From Nostoc sp. 106C (GTDB lineage Bacteria; Cyanobacteriota; Cyanobacteriia; Cyanobacteriales; Nostocaceae), in the NCBI RefSeq assembly GCF_002154725.1, contig NZ_MTAW01000088.1, positions 1 to 46,199 of the forward strand: DNA of 46,199 bases. Reading direction: 5' to 3'. The position numbers were made by a program, and so were the translations under genes. Positions 1 to 9,296 of this stretch are shown one piece after another. How positions within the stretch are numbered: position 1 is the stretch's first letter; each line of letters opens with the position of its first letter. Below the pieces are notes generated by a model. It searched no databases, was not told the DNA's origin, and saw only the letters and a program-made list of their open reading frames with translations.

Positions 1-189
1 CCCCTTAATCCCCTCCCCCGAAGTTTGCTCAACGGGGGGGAACCCCCGCACGCAACTTCTCTCCGCAGGCGGGGAGGGGAAGTTTTGGCTTTAGACAAAA
101 CTGGGGTGGGGTGACGAGGATCGTAATGGTAGGTGAGTGAATACAAAATCACGTTTTAACAAGGGTTTCACGTTAAGTTGACACGTATG
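1..189 (-). mobile_element. MITE copy A, cut by window edge
   Basis: Positions 1-189 are the reverse complement of 19751-19939, with position i pairing to 19940 minus i. The only differences I found are two bases at the loop of a CCGC/GCGG hairpin near position 77. The copy ends at 189 with the terminal sequence CATACGTGTCAACTTAA read on the minus strand, the same end as the complete copy. The other end lies about 50 bases before the window. No transposase is encoded. The element is G-run rich and folds into several hairpins. The flank starting at 190 (GGCACTGCC) is the candidate half of a 9-bp target duplication whose partner would lie outside the window. Confidence 0.85.
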
Positions 190-269
190 GGCACTGCCGT
201 GACCTCTAGAATATTATTGATGTGTCGCAAACATTATTTGATTTGGTATAAGATAGTTGACCCAAACCT

Positions 270-735
270 ATGAAACTTTCAGCAAGCACCTCACCTGACA
301 TCCCTAACCACACCATCGTTGAGCAACTGTATCTAGGTACTCGAACCGCAGTATATCGAGCAGTGTAAACAACGACTCAGTGTCCGGTGGTGATTAAGGT
401 GCTGCGGCGCGACTATCCGAGCACAACAAGCACAATTACAAATTATCCAAAGCGAAAAAATGTCCGCTTTAGGTAATCTTGTGGCTGGTGTCGCCCACGA
501 AATTAATAACCCTGTTGGCTTTATCAATGGCAATATTCAACCAGCATACGCAGGCGTTCAAGATTTATTTAATTTGCTCAAACTTGATCAAGAAAAATTT
601 ATCAGTCCGGGTGAAGAAATAGAATCAGAAATCGCAAACATTGATTTAGAATACCTGCGAGAAGATTTACCAAGTTTAGCAATTAACACTAAACAGGCTT
701 TACTGATTTGGGAAGACTATATTCAGAAATCATGA
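270..735 (+). pseudogene. Relic of an HstK-type Ser/Thr-His hybrid kinase
   Basis: An ATG at 270 opens a 32-residue frame that reads like the extreme N-terminus of an HstK-type kinase (IVEQLYLGTRTAVYRAV) and then hits TAA at 366-368. The same frame continues past the stop with kinase-like sequence ([14 protein letters not shown]) to about 420. There, in another frame, it jumps directly into a histidine kinase H-box region ([23 protein letters not shown]), readable from ATG 460 to a stop at 733-735. No HATPase domain follows. The intervening kinase, ATPase and sensor domains are missing, so this looks like an in-frame stop plus a large internal deletion plus a 3' truncation. The H-box part resembles the 3' end of the next locus (near residue 1090 of 1698-5738), so it is a paralogous relic. 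A 91-residue H-box peptide could still be made from 460, but I expect no kinase activity. Confidence 0.8.
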
Positions 736-744
736 AAAAGCAGT

Positions 745-1758
745 ATGGTCAGCACTCTTGCCAGGATTCCTGGATACAACGTAACTGAAGAAATCTACAA
801 TGGTTCGAGAACCTTGGTTTATCGAGGTTATCGACAGACTGATCGAAAACCTGTAGCGATTAAACTGCTGAAAAATCCTTATCCTTCGTTTAATGAACTA
901 GTACAATTTCGCAATCAGTATACCATTGCCAAAAATCTGCACTCACCTCTAATAGTTCAAACTTATAGCATAGAACCTTACCAAAATGGCTATGCGTTGG
1001 TGATGGAAGACTTTGGAGGAATTTCGCTCAAAGAGTGGAGAGTAAGGGGAAATCTACAATCTCTACAAGAGTTTTTCGTTATAGCGATCGCCTTATGTGA
1101 CACCTTAGATATTCTGTATCACAAACGCATTATTCATAAAGATATTAAACCCAGCAATATTTTAATTAATCCCGAAACCAAACAAGTTAAATTAATTGAT
1201 TTTAGTATCGCCTCCTTGCTGCCAAAAGAAACGCAAACTTCGCTCAATCCGAATGTCTTAGAAGGGACACTAGCTTACATTTCTCCCGAACAAACTGGAC
1301 GGATGAATCGAGGGATTGACTATCGCACAGACTTTTACTCGGTTGGTGTAACCTTCTATGAATTACTCACAGGAGAGTTACCATTTCAAGCTGATGACCC
1401 AATGGAATTAGTGCATTCTCATATTGCAAAAATGCCGCCTAATCCAGAAGCTAGGAGGCACACTTCGACTACGCTCAGTGACCAGGAGGCAGGAGGCAGG
1501 AGGGAAGAAATACCAAAAGTTTTATGCGATATTATCAGCAAGTTGATGGCGAAGAATGCAGAAGATCGCTATCAAAGTGCTTTGGGATTGAAGCATGACT
1601 TAGAACGATGTTTGCAGCAGTGGCAAGAAACTGGAAAAATTCAAGCTTTTGAATTGGGACAGCGCGACATTAGCGATCGCTCTCGCTCACCGATAATGTG
1701 GTGGAGTTCATGGCACTGCAATTACAAAAGTTACCCTCAGCCACCCAAGAAATGCTGA
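745..1758 (+). CDS. Ser/Thr kinase domain, 5' part of a split HstK-type gene
   Basis: The 337-residue product is a eukaryotic-type Ser/Thr kinase domain: nucleotide-loop region near residues 15-25, lysine in VAIK (residue 40), catalytic loop HKDIKPSN (131-138), metal-binding DFS in place of DFG (152-154) and the activation-segment motif SPEQTGR. DFS is, from memory, common in this family. After FELGQRDISDR, where family members continue into an ATPase domain with a P-loop, this frame runs into a 20-odd-residue unrelated tail and stops. The rest of the hybrid kinase resumes in another frame at 1698. A short repeat has also inserted near residues 236-254 (see 1449-1503). The kinase core is intact and may be active as a stand-alone protein, but its link to the histidine kinase half is broken. 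It starts 10 bp after the relic upstream. Confidence 0.8.
   Translation: MVSTLARIPGYNVTEEIYNGSRTLVYRGYRQTDRKPVAIKLLKNPYPSFNELVQFRNQYTIAKNLHSPLIVQTYSIEPYQNGYALVMEDFGGISLKEWRVRGNLQSLQEFFVIAIALCDTLDILYHKRIIHKDIKPSNILINPETKQVKLIDFSIASLLPKETQTSLNPNVLEGTLAYISPEQTGRMNRGIDYRTDFYSVGVTFYELLTGELPFQADDPMELVHSHIAKMPPNPEARRHTSTTLSDQEAGGRREEIPKVLCDIISKLMAKNAEDRYQSALGLKHDLERCLQQWQETGKIQAFELGQRDISDRSRSPIMWWSSWHCNYKSYPQPPKKC
1449..1503 (+). repeat. Mini-repeat inserted in kinase coding sequence
   Basis: Within the kinase frame, between PPNPE and EEIPKVL, lies about 55 bp of low-complexity sequence. It contains GACTACGCTC and two to three GGAGGCA heptamers. Both motifs occur in intergenic repeats elsewhere in this window (GACTACGCTC beside the MITE at 19742 and 19991; GGCAGGA heptamers at 28630-28655). 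The insertion keeps frame and adds roughly 18 residues of repeat-derived sequence (ARRHTSTTLSDQEAGGRR) just before the last helices of the kinase domain. Confidence 0.65.
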
Positions 1759-4700
1759 AGTTAGCTGCTTGTGTAGGTGCAAAATTCGATTTAGAAACAT
1801 TGGCGATCGTTTCAGAAAAATCGCCAACCCATACCGCAGCAGCCTTGTGGCCAGCTTTGCAGGAAGGCTTAATTTTACCCACGAGTCAGATTTATAAGTT
1901 TTTTCAGACAGGGGAACAGCCCCAGACAGAAGATACAGTTAATCCGACCTATCGATTTTTGCACGATCGCGTCCAGCAAGCTGCCTATTCTTTAATTCCT
2001 GATAATCAGAAACAAGCAACTCACCTGCAAATGGGACAACTGTTCCAACAAAAGCTCTCCGAAGTAGACCGAGAAGACAAGCTATTTGATATTGTTGGGC
2101 ATTTGAATTTAGGCATAGAGTTAATCGCGCAACCACAAGAACGGCAAGCTCTAGCACAACTGAACTTGAAAGCGGGAACTAAAGCTAGAAGCGCCACTGC
2201 CTATGCTGCTGCAAGGGTTTATTTGCAAACTGGGATAGCGTTACTTTTGCCAGACTGCTGGGAAACTCAGTATGAGTTGACGCTGAATCTGTATGTAGCT
2301 GCTGCCGAAGCCAGTTACTTGAATAGTGACTTTGAGGGTATGGAGCAGCTTGCTGCATTAGTTTTGCAGCAGGCACAGACGATTCTCGACAAAGTGAAAA
2401 TCTACCAAATTCAAATCGCCGCACACACGGCTCGTAACCAAACATTGCAGGCGATCGCAGTCGGTGCAGAGGCACTGAAGCAATTGGGGGTAGAGTTCCC
2501 GACAAAACCAGACTCAGCCATGATTGGCAGTGCTTTACAGCAGATCAAAGAGCAACTCCAGGGGAGAGAAATTGCCGAACTGGTTGATTTACCCGCGATG
2601 AGCGACCCCAATGCTCAAGCCGCCATCCAACTGTTAGGAATGTTATTTTCAGCCGTGTACCAGGGGATGCCAGGATTACTGCCTCTGTTGGGCGCGACGA
2701 TGGTGCGATTGTCGCTGGAGTTTGGTAATGCCCCCGCTTCAACGATTGGCTATGTGGCTCACAGCATGGTACTGTGTGCCTTTTTGGGCGAAGTCGAAAC
2801 TGGCTATAAATTTGGTCGATTAGCACTCGCAGTGCTGGAGCGGTTGAATACTCAAAGCATGAAGTGCATCACTTTGGGGATGTTTGGGTTTTTTATTCAA
2901 CCTCACCAGGAAGCGTTGCGGGCGGCACTTGTGACGTTGAAAGAGAGTTACAAGGCAGGTATGGAAACGGGCAATCTGCTCAGTGCAGGCTACGACATCG
3001 GAAGCTACTCCCATCTGGCTTTTTTCGCGGGTGTAGAACTAGATCTGTTGGAACCCGAATTAGCAGCTTACAGTGCTGCTATGGCTCAGATGAAAAATGA
3101 TTCAGCGCGTTTTCTTTTGGATATGACGTGGCAAACGGTACAGAATTTGCGAGAAACAGTGAGCCAGAGCGATCGCCTAATTGGTACTGCCTATGATGAA
3201 ACTGTGATGCTGCCCAAGCACCAGCAGGATAACGAACTGATGATGATTGTCGTTGCCTTTATCTTCAAACTGTTGCTTGCCTACTGCTTTGGTAATTATC
3301 CGGCGGCTGTGGATATCCTCACCCAACTTAAGCCCTGTTGGATGGTACTATCGGGAACGGTTTTTATTCCTATTTTCCATTTCTATGCGGCGCTGACGCA
3401 CCTGGCACTGTTACCCACCCAGCCAGAGACAGAGCAAGCCCAACTGCTTACCCAGGCTACCACCCATCAAGCAGCTTTGCAGCAATGCGCGCACAATGCC
3501 CCGATGAATCACTTGCACAAATGGCATCTAGTGGAAGCAGAGCGATATCGGGTTTTGGGTAACAAAGCTGCTGCCATTGAGCATTATGACCAAGCGATCG
3601 CCCTGGCTCAAGAACACCAATTCATCCACGAAACAGCTTTAGCCAATGAACTGAGTGCTAAGTTCTATCTGGAATGGAAAAAAGAACGCATCGCCCAGGA
3701 ATACATGACCCAAGCCTACTACGGCTATGCTCGCTGGGGAGCTAAAGCCAAAGTTGCAGACCTAGAACGCCGCTACCCGCAACTGCTGGCTGCGATCTTA
3801 AAGCAAGCTCACTCTGCCCTTTCTATCGACGAAACCGTCTTTGCTGTGGGAACCGTCACTTCCACCACTTCCTCCTCCAGTGTCTCCGATTCCCTCGACC
3901 TCTGCGCCATCCTCAAAGCTTCTCATGCCATTTCCAGTGAAATCGAACTGGAAAAGCTACTTTCATCGTTGCTTTCGATTGTCATTGAAAATGCGGGGGC
4001 GAATAAATGCGTGTTAATGCTCTTGCGAGACGATCGCCTGTTAATTAAAGGCTCAATTACCGAGGGTTCAAAGCCAGTTGTCTTGCAGCGTCTTCCCGTT
4101 GAAGATAGTCAGGAAATTCCCCACAGACTGATTTACAAAGTCAAGCATGACAAGCAAACTGCTGTGTTGGTAAATGCAAGTGCCGAGCCGACTTTAGCCA
4201 ACGATCCGTATATCATTCGTCAACAGCCCAAGAGTATCTTGTGCAGCCCAATTTTGTATCAAGGTCAGTTGAAAGGCATTTTATATCTAGAAAATAATTT
4301 AGTTACGGGGGCGTTTACGAGCGATCGCGTTGAACTACTGAACTTAATCTGCGCTCAAGCGGCAATTTCCTTAGAAAATGCTCGACTTTACGAGCGATCG
4401 CAGAACTATGCTCAACAGTTAGAACAGTCTTTTAATGAACTTAGTGCTGCCCAGTCTCGCTTCCACAACTTAGTAGATAATGTGCCTGGAGTGGTTTATC
4501 AATTCCGCATGAGTGCTGATGGCATTACCTCACTGACTTATATCAGCGCCGACTGTTACACCCTATACGAAATCACCCCTGAGCAGGCTACTGCCAATGT
4601 AGGCTTTCTTACACAAATGGTGCATCCAGATGATCTAGCTTCTTTCCAGCAAACTTACACTGACACCGTTCAGACTTTATCTCCCTGGCGGTGGGAGGGG

Positions 4701-5738
4701 CGAATCGTTACCCCATCCGGAATCGTCAAGTGGATTCATGGCGAATCTAGAATTGAACAGCTTGCTGATGGCTCAGTTGTCTGGGATGGATTATTTTTAG
4801 ATATTAGCGAACAGCAAGCTGCACTGCGTGAACGCAAAATCGCTGAACTTGCCTTGCAACAAAAATCCTTTGATTTAGAAAAAGCACTAACCGATCTACA
4901 AAACGCTCAATTACAAATGATCCAAAGTGAGAAAATGTCTGCTTTGGGTAACTTAGTTGCTGGTATTGCCCACGAAATGAATAATCCTTTGGGTTTTATT
5001 GCTGCCAGTATCAAACAAGCTAAACCCACCATTGCTGATATTTTTGAACACTTAAAACTCTATCAAGAAACTTTTCCCAACAAGAGTGCAGAAATCGAAG
5101 ATCATGCTGACGAAATTGACTTAGAATATAGCTTCTCAGACTTACCAAAAATGCTTGATTCCATGACTTTGGCGTGCGACAGGCTCAAAAATATTAGCAC
5201 TTCACTCCGTACTTTCTCCCGTGCTGATCGCGATTACAAAGTGCCGTTTAATATTCACGAAGGTATTGATAGCACCATTCTCATTCTTAAGCATCGTCTA
5301 AAAGCTAACGAACAACGTCCGGCTATCGAAGTTGTCACCAACTACGGTAATTTACCACAAATTGAATGTTTTCCTGGACAACTAAATCAAGTTTTTATGA
5401 ATATTTTGGCTAATGCTATTGATGCCTTAGAGGAGTCGAATATTGGGCGCGATTTAGCAGATATTCAAGCCTTACCCAATCGCATTACTATTACCACTTC
5501 AATGACCGATCGTCTCGTCAAAATTGCCATTGCTGATAATGCTCAGGGGATGAGTGAAGAAGTCCAAGAAAAAATATTTGACCATTTATTTACTACAAAA
5601 GGAGTCGGTAAAGGCACGGGGTTGGGATTAGCGATCGCCAAGTCTATCATTCTAGAAAAACATGGTGGTAGCCTAGAAGTGCAGTCTGAGTTGGGTCAAG
5701 GTACTGAGTTCTGTATCCGCCTGCCGATTCATGTTTAA
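1698..5738 (+). CDS. Histidine kinase part of a split HstK-type hybrid kinase
   Basis: This 1346-residue frame overlaps the end of the kinase frame by 61 bp. It opens (GTG 1698, or ATG 1710) in the C-terminal part of an ATPase domain (VEFMALQLQKLPSATQEMLK). It then has a long helical region to about residue 700, a GAF domain (about 735-895), a PAS domain (about 915-1035), a short coiled coil and a histidine kinase core. The core has the H-box HEMNNP near residue 1092, an N-box (NILANAIDALEE, near 1235), DNAQGM where DNGQGM is usual, and a G2 box GKGTGLGLAI near 1305. Family members are single proteins with Ser/Thr kinase, P-loop ATPase, GAF, PAS and HisKA/HATPase modules. Here the P-loop part is absent and the frame shifts at a HIP1 site. 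The histidine kinase core looks intact, so a truncated sensor kinase may be expressed; otherwise this is a pseudogene with the preceding frame. Confidence 0.8.
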   Translation: MVEFMALQLQKLPSATQEMLKLAACVGAKFDLETLAIVSEKSPTHTAAALWPALQEGLILPTSQIYKFFQTGEQPQTEDTVNPTYRFLHDRVQQAAYSLIPDNQKQATHLQMGQLFQQKLSEVDREDKLFDIVGHLNLGIELIAQPQERQALAQLNLKAGTKARSATAYAAARVYLQTGIALLLPDCWETQYELTLNLYVAAAEASYLNSDFEGMEQLAALVLQQAQTILDKVKIYQIQIAAHTARNQTLQAIAVGAEALKQLGVEFPTKPDSAMIGSALQQIKEQLQGREIAELVDLPAMSDPNAQAAIQLLGMLFSAVYQGMPGLLPLLGATMVRLSLEFGNAPASTIGYVAHSMVLCAFLGEVETGYKFGRLALAVLERLNTQSMKCITLGMFGFFIQPHQEALRAALVTLKESYKAGMETGNLLSAGYDIGSYSHLAFFAGVELDLLEPELAAYSAAMAQMKNDSARFLLDMTWQTVQNLRETVSQSDRLIGTAYDETVMLPKHQQDNELMMIVVAFIFKLLLAYCFGNYPAAVDILTQLKPCWMVLSGTVFIPIFHFYAALTHLALLPTQPETEQAQLLTQATTHQAALQQCAHNAPMNHLHKWHLVEAERYRVLGNKAAAIEHYDQAIALAQEHQFIHETALANELSAKFYLEWKKERIAQEYMTQAYYGYARWGAKAKVADLERRYPQLLAAILKQAHSALSIDETVFAVGTVTSTTSSSSVSDSLDLCAILKASHAISSEIELEKLLSSLLSIVIENAGANKCVLMLLRDDRLLIKGSITEGSKPVVLQRLPVEDSQEIPHRLIYKVKHDKQTAVLVNASAEPTLANDPYIIRQQPKSILCSPILYQGQLKGILYLENNLVTGAFTSDRVELLNLICAQAAISLENARLYERSQNYAQQLEQSFNELSAAQSRFHNLVDNVPGVVYQFRMSADGITSLTYISADCYTLYEITPEQATANVGFLTQMVHPDDLASFQQTYTDTVQTLSPWRWEGRIVTPSGIVKWIHGESRIEQLADGSVVWDGLFLDISEQQAALRERKIAELALQQKSFDLEKALTDLQNAQLQMIQSEKMSALGNLVAGIAHEMNNPLGFIAASIKQAKPTIADIFEHLKLYQETFPNKSAEIEDHADEIDLEYSFSDLPKMLDSMTLACDRLKNISTSLRTFSRADRDYKVPFNIHEGIDSTILILKHRLKANEQRPAIEVVTNYGNLPQIECFPGQLNQVFMNILANAIDALEESNIGRDLADIQALPNRITITTSMTDRLVKIAIADNAQGMSEEVQEKIFDHLFTTKGVGKGTGLGLAIAKSIILEKHGGSLEVQSELGQGTEFCIRLPIHV

Positions 5739-5748
5739 TTGTCTGTGG

Positions 5749-5782
5749 TAATGCCGAAGAAGCGATCGCTTTTTCGGCATTA
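5749..5782 (+). terminator. Near-perfect palindrome after the hybrid kinase
   Basis: TAATGCCGAA (5749-5758) pairs with TTCGGCATTA (5773-5782), and the centre is itself a palindrome around a HIP1 octamer. The whole 34-nt stretch can form one long stem with a single mismatch. It lies 11 bp after the stop codon. There is no T-run after it, so termination is plausible but not certain. Confidence 0.5.
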
Positions 5783-6031
5783 CATCAAGGACAATCGCCT
5801 CTCCTATCCTTACACCATTCAATAGTTTTAAAAGCTATAGTGCTTATTTTGCATAGCTTGTAGCTTTTATTATTGCCATTCACTCAGGAGTCTAAAGTCC
5901 AAAATCAAAGGAAGACCTTTTACCCTTGACTATTAACCCAAATCGCAGTAGATAGCAGTACATATATTATGTACCATAGCTTGAGCGTGATATTGTGTTT
6001 GATGAATTTGACACTTTAGCGATCGCTATCC

Positions 6032-7216
6032 ATGCAGTTCATCAAAAAACTCTTGACTTGGCCAAGAAGTATTTATTTTTTGCTCCCTATAATAATTATC
6101 GGTCTTTTTTGGAGCAATTTAGCGTCGGCGGCTGTAACAGTTAGTGGCATAGAGTTTATCGGACAAGCTACTCTCCCCAAAGGATTATATTTTCAAAAAA
6201 CGCCCGTAGGAGGATTATCTGGAATTACCTACGACGCCCAAAAAGACCTTTATTATGCCATTTCTGATGACCGCAGTGAAAAAGCTCCTGCCCGTTTCTA
6301 CACTCTCAAAATTGACCTCAGTAAAGGTTCACTGAAAAATGGTGGTGTTGTCCCTGTTGGTGTCACCACCCTATTAAATGAAAATGGTGACAAGTTTCCT
6401 CCCGATACCAGCGATACAGAAGGGATTGCTTTAACTAGCAAAAAAACGGTCTTCATTTCTTCTGAAGGTGATGTTAGGCAATTAATTAATCCTTTTATTC
6501 AAGAATTCTCCTTATCTACTGGTAAGGTAATCACAACACTACCCATACCAAACAAGTTTTTGCCCGATAACAATGGTCAGCATGGTATCCGCAACAATTT
6601 GGCTTTTGAAAGCCTTACCATCACACCTAACGACAAGAAACTCTTTACAGCTACCGAAAATGCTCTAATTCAAGATGGTGCAGCCGCTCAACCCAATACC
6701 AGCACTTCCTGCCGAATTTTACAATATAACTTGCTGACTAATCAGCCAGAAAAGGAATTCCTTTATCAAACTGAACCTATCTCGCCTTTTTTAAATTTTA
6801 CTGGCAAGTTTGCTAGCGGTTTACCCGATTTAGTTGCCTTGGATAATCAAGGAAGTTTCCTGAGTTTAGAACGGTCTTTTACAGGTTTGGGATTTGCTAT
6901 TTTCCTGTTCCAAGTTTCTTTAGAGGGTGCTGATGATATTCAGCAGATCGATAGCCTCTTAAATGTTAACTCCCAAACAATCAAACCTGTTCAGAAAAAA
7001 CTGCTGTTAGATTTGAGAACTCAAGAGGTATTGCTAGATAACATTGAAGGCTTAACCCTTGGTCCTACATTACCTGATGGTCAACGCTCATTAATACTAG
7101 TAAGCGACAACAATTTTAATTCTCTGCAACGTACGCAAATACTAGCCTTTAAGTTGAAAATCGAATCGCCGCTCATCAGGCTCTTGCGTCGTCTCCTCCC
7201 TAATTTTAACCGCTAA
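6032..7216 (+). CDS. Exported esterase-like/phytase-like beta-propeller protein
   Basis: The 394-residue protein begins with a signal peptide: basic MQFIKKLLTWPR, a hydrophobic run (YFLLPIIIIGLFW), then small residues ending near ASAA at about 33. The mature part has the layout of the phytase-like family (esterase-like activity of phytase). GGLSGITYD near residue 60, followed by ISDDRS, is the usual first blade; SSEGDVRQLINPFIQEF and FESLTIT follow, and NIEGLTLGPTL with LVSDNNFN sits near the end. Members are periplasmic or secreted, calcium-rich beta-propellers thought to act on phosphate esters, but the substrate is rarely shown. The start is the ATG at 6032, which gives a complete signal peptide. 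It stands alone on the plus strand with 290 bp upstream; neighbouring kinases do not suggest a shared pathway. Confidence 0.8.
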   Translation: MQFIKKLLTWPRSIYFLLPIIIIGLFWSNLASAAVTVSGIEFIGQATLPKGLYFQKTPVGGLSGITYDAQKDLYYAISDDRSEKAPARFYTLKIDLSKGSLKNGGVVPVGVTTLLNENGDKFPPDTSDTEGIALTSKKTVFISSEGDVRQLINPFIQEFSLSTGKVITTLPIPNKFLPDNNGQHGIRNNLAFESLTITPNDKKLFTATENALIQDGAAAQPNTSTSCRILQYNLLTNQPEKEFLYQTEPISPFLNFTGKFASGLPDLVALDNQGSFLSLERSFTGLGFAIFLFQVSLEGADDIQQIDSLLNVNSQTIKPVQKKLLLDLRTQEVLLDNIEGLTLGPTLPDGQRSLILVSDNNFNSLQRTQILAFKLKIESPLIRLLRRLLPNFNR

Positions 7217-7573
7217 CTTCTACAAGACCAATCTACTAGATTAGAAGTATAATTAAGATTCTAAAATTTAATTTTAGTAAGTATTTCTACTTTTACCGTA
7301 TATTCACTGAGGAAATTAGGCAAATGTATTATGTCGATTTGGGGATTCAGTGGAAATTCTCATACGGTTTCTATATTAAATATGTTACACCATGTTTAAG
7401 AACTGTTGCAGATAGGTTTGCCATAATTTTATTAAAAATTAAACAAGTTTTGTAGTAAATTTCACCTCATATAATTAACTCTCTAAAATTATTCATCTTG
7501 TTTATAGATAAAATAAAACTTTAAGGAGAGTTATTTTAATAACTTTCTGATTTTATTTTTAATAAATAATTTT
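7217..7573. other. AT-rich intergenic region
   Basis: These 357 bp are strongly AT-rich with no coding frame I can support. A good ribosome-binding-like AAGGAGAG lies at about 7522-7529, but it is some 45 bp before the ATG of the next kinase and has no start codon at a normal distance. It may belong to a lost leader ORF or be chance. Confidence 0.5.
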
Positions 7574-9193
7574 ATGGTGCAAAATCCGATTCCGAATCTA
7601 GTCAACGCCAAGACTGAATTAGATATTTATATTGGTAAATTCTTAAATAATCGCTATTTAATCCGAGATTTGATTGGCAAAGGCGGCATGGGTAGAGTTT
7701 ACCTAGCAGAAGATGTTGCCAAAGGTGGGATGGCAGTTGCTGTCAAGATTCTCTCGCTTAGTTTGGGTAGTCAGCAAATGTCCCAACGCTTTGCTAGAGA
7801 AATTTTTATTGGTGCTCAATTAGGACGGAAAAGTAAAAATATTGTCCGGGTATTTAGTTATGGTGTAACTGAGGAAAATATTCCCTTTTATGTGATGGAA
7901 TATCTCCAAGGTAAAAATCTCAAACGTATCCTCAAAAATCAAACATTACCACTAACAAAACTTTTAGATATTTGCAATCAAATTTGCTTAGGCTTACAGT
8001 GCGCACATCAAGGTATTATTCTTAAAGGAGAAAACTTTCCTATTGTTCATAGAGATATTAAGCCCGAAAATATTTTCCTGATAGAAGATACTAAAAAAGA
8101 GAATGTAGTCAAGATTCTTGATTTTGGCATTGCCAAATTTTTAACAGAGCGCAGTGGAATGACTCTGACTGATTCTTTTATAGGTAGTTTACCTTACTGT
8201 TCTCCAGAACACATGGAAGGACGTAAACTATTGGATGTGCGTTCTGATATCTACAGTTTAGGAATACTAATGTTTGAAATGCTAGCTGGAAAGCATCCAT
8301 TTCAAGCCACAACTAACTCTTTTGGTAGCTGGTATCAAGCACATCACTTCCAAACTCCACCTGCATTTGGGGAAGTCAATCCACAATTAGTTATACCCCA
8401 AACATTGCAGAAATTAGTGATGAGTTGTTTAGCCAAGGAAGTAAGCGATCGCCCACAAAATATTAAAGAAATATTAGAAACTTTAGAACAAGTAAAATTG
8501 CAAATTGAGCGTAGTGCTGCTATTAGTATTAGCGAAGAGTTGCAATCACCTACACTACAAATAGTACCTGTAACATCATTATCCGAAAAAGAGTGTTTAC
8601 AGAAGACTTGGCCTAAGAATAGACCAATTGCACCAATTGGTTTTCCTTATTTATTACACACATTCCAGGGAACTATCCCAACTTTTTGGGCTATGTTACC
8701 TCAACAAGAAATTACAAAATTTTTAGATAAAACACATAGCACAGAATTTGTGGCTAAAATGAATATCTATCCAATGGTTTTATGGATAACAGCATTATAT
8801 AATTCCCAAATTTCCCAAACAAAGTGGCTTTCTTGTTTCTTAGACATGAATGATAGCCGAGGGCAAAAAATAATCCGAAGTTTAGCAGAAGTTGGCTATT
8901 ATCATTTGTTATTTTTTTCCATAGAAGAACCACATAATTGCACTCATGTAATGACATTGACTCTGACTGCTAGCCAACGTCAGCAACTAACAGATTGGTT
9001 AGCAATGAATCCGACATCCCAGGAATTTATTTCTACTAAACAAGCAAAAATTATTTTAAAGGCAGAGTATGAAAGGCTAAAAACAGGAATAGTACGCAAA
9101 TTAATAGCTACACCAGAGAAGAAAGAAATACGTTTAAAAGCTTGGGCATTTAAAATATATTATTATTTTATCCAAGTTATCTTGCGCCGTTAA
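7574..9193 (+). CDS. Ser/Thr protein kinase with unrecognised C-terminal domain (copy 1)
   Basis: The 539-residue protein has a PknB-like kinase domain at about residues 26-300. It shows the glycine loop GKGGMG (35-40), lysine K58 in VAVKIL, HRDIKPEN from 159, DFG at 183-185, GSLPYCSPEH in the activation segment and DIYSLGILMFEML. All catalytic residues are present. A linker of about 45 residues leads to a domain of about 150 residues (from about 350) that I do not recognise; it contains FWAML, MVLWITALYN and KWLSCFLDMN. The next gene has the same order of domains and clear similarity in both parts (SIWLML, MLLWLTVLYN, KWLPCYLDMQ), so the two are tandem duplicates. The C-terminal domain may be a sensor or substrate-recognition module, but this is inference. 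No transmembrane segment is evident, so it is probably cytoplasmic. Confidence 0.85.
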   Translation: MVQNPIPNLVNAKTELDIYIGKFLNNRYLIRDLIGKGGMGRVYLAEDVAKGGMAVAVKILSLSLGSQQMSQRFAREIFIGAQLGRKSKNIVRVFSYGVTEENIPFYVMEYLQGKNLKRILKNQTLPLTKLLDICNQICLGLQCAHQGIILKGENFPIVHRDIKPENIFLIEDTKKENVVKILDFGIAKFLTERSGMTLTDSFIGSLPYCSPEHMEGRKLLDVRSDIYSLGILMFEMLAGKHPFQATTNSFGSWYQAHHFQTPPAFGEVNPQLVIPQTLQKLVMSCLAKEVSDRPQNIKEILETLEQVKLQIERSAAISISEELQSPTLQIVPVTSLSEKECLQKTWPKNRPIAPIGFPYLLHTFQGTIPTFWAMLPQQEITKFLDKTHSTEFVAKMNIYPMVLWITALYNSQISQTKWLSCFLDMNDSRGQKIIRSLAEVGYYHLLFFSIEEPHNCTHVMTLTLTASQRQQLTDWLAMNPTSQEFISTKQAKIILKAEYERLKTGIVRKLIATPEKKEIRLKAWAFKIYYYFIQVILRR

Positions 9194-9296
9194 ATCTTAA
9201 CCGAATATATTGATAAGGCTGAATATTACTAAATTATCTTATTTTAAATATGTTAATCTTTAGATTGAAATTGGAGAGTATTTAGAGGTCGTAAAA

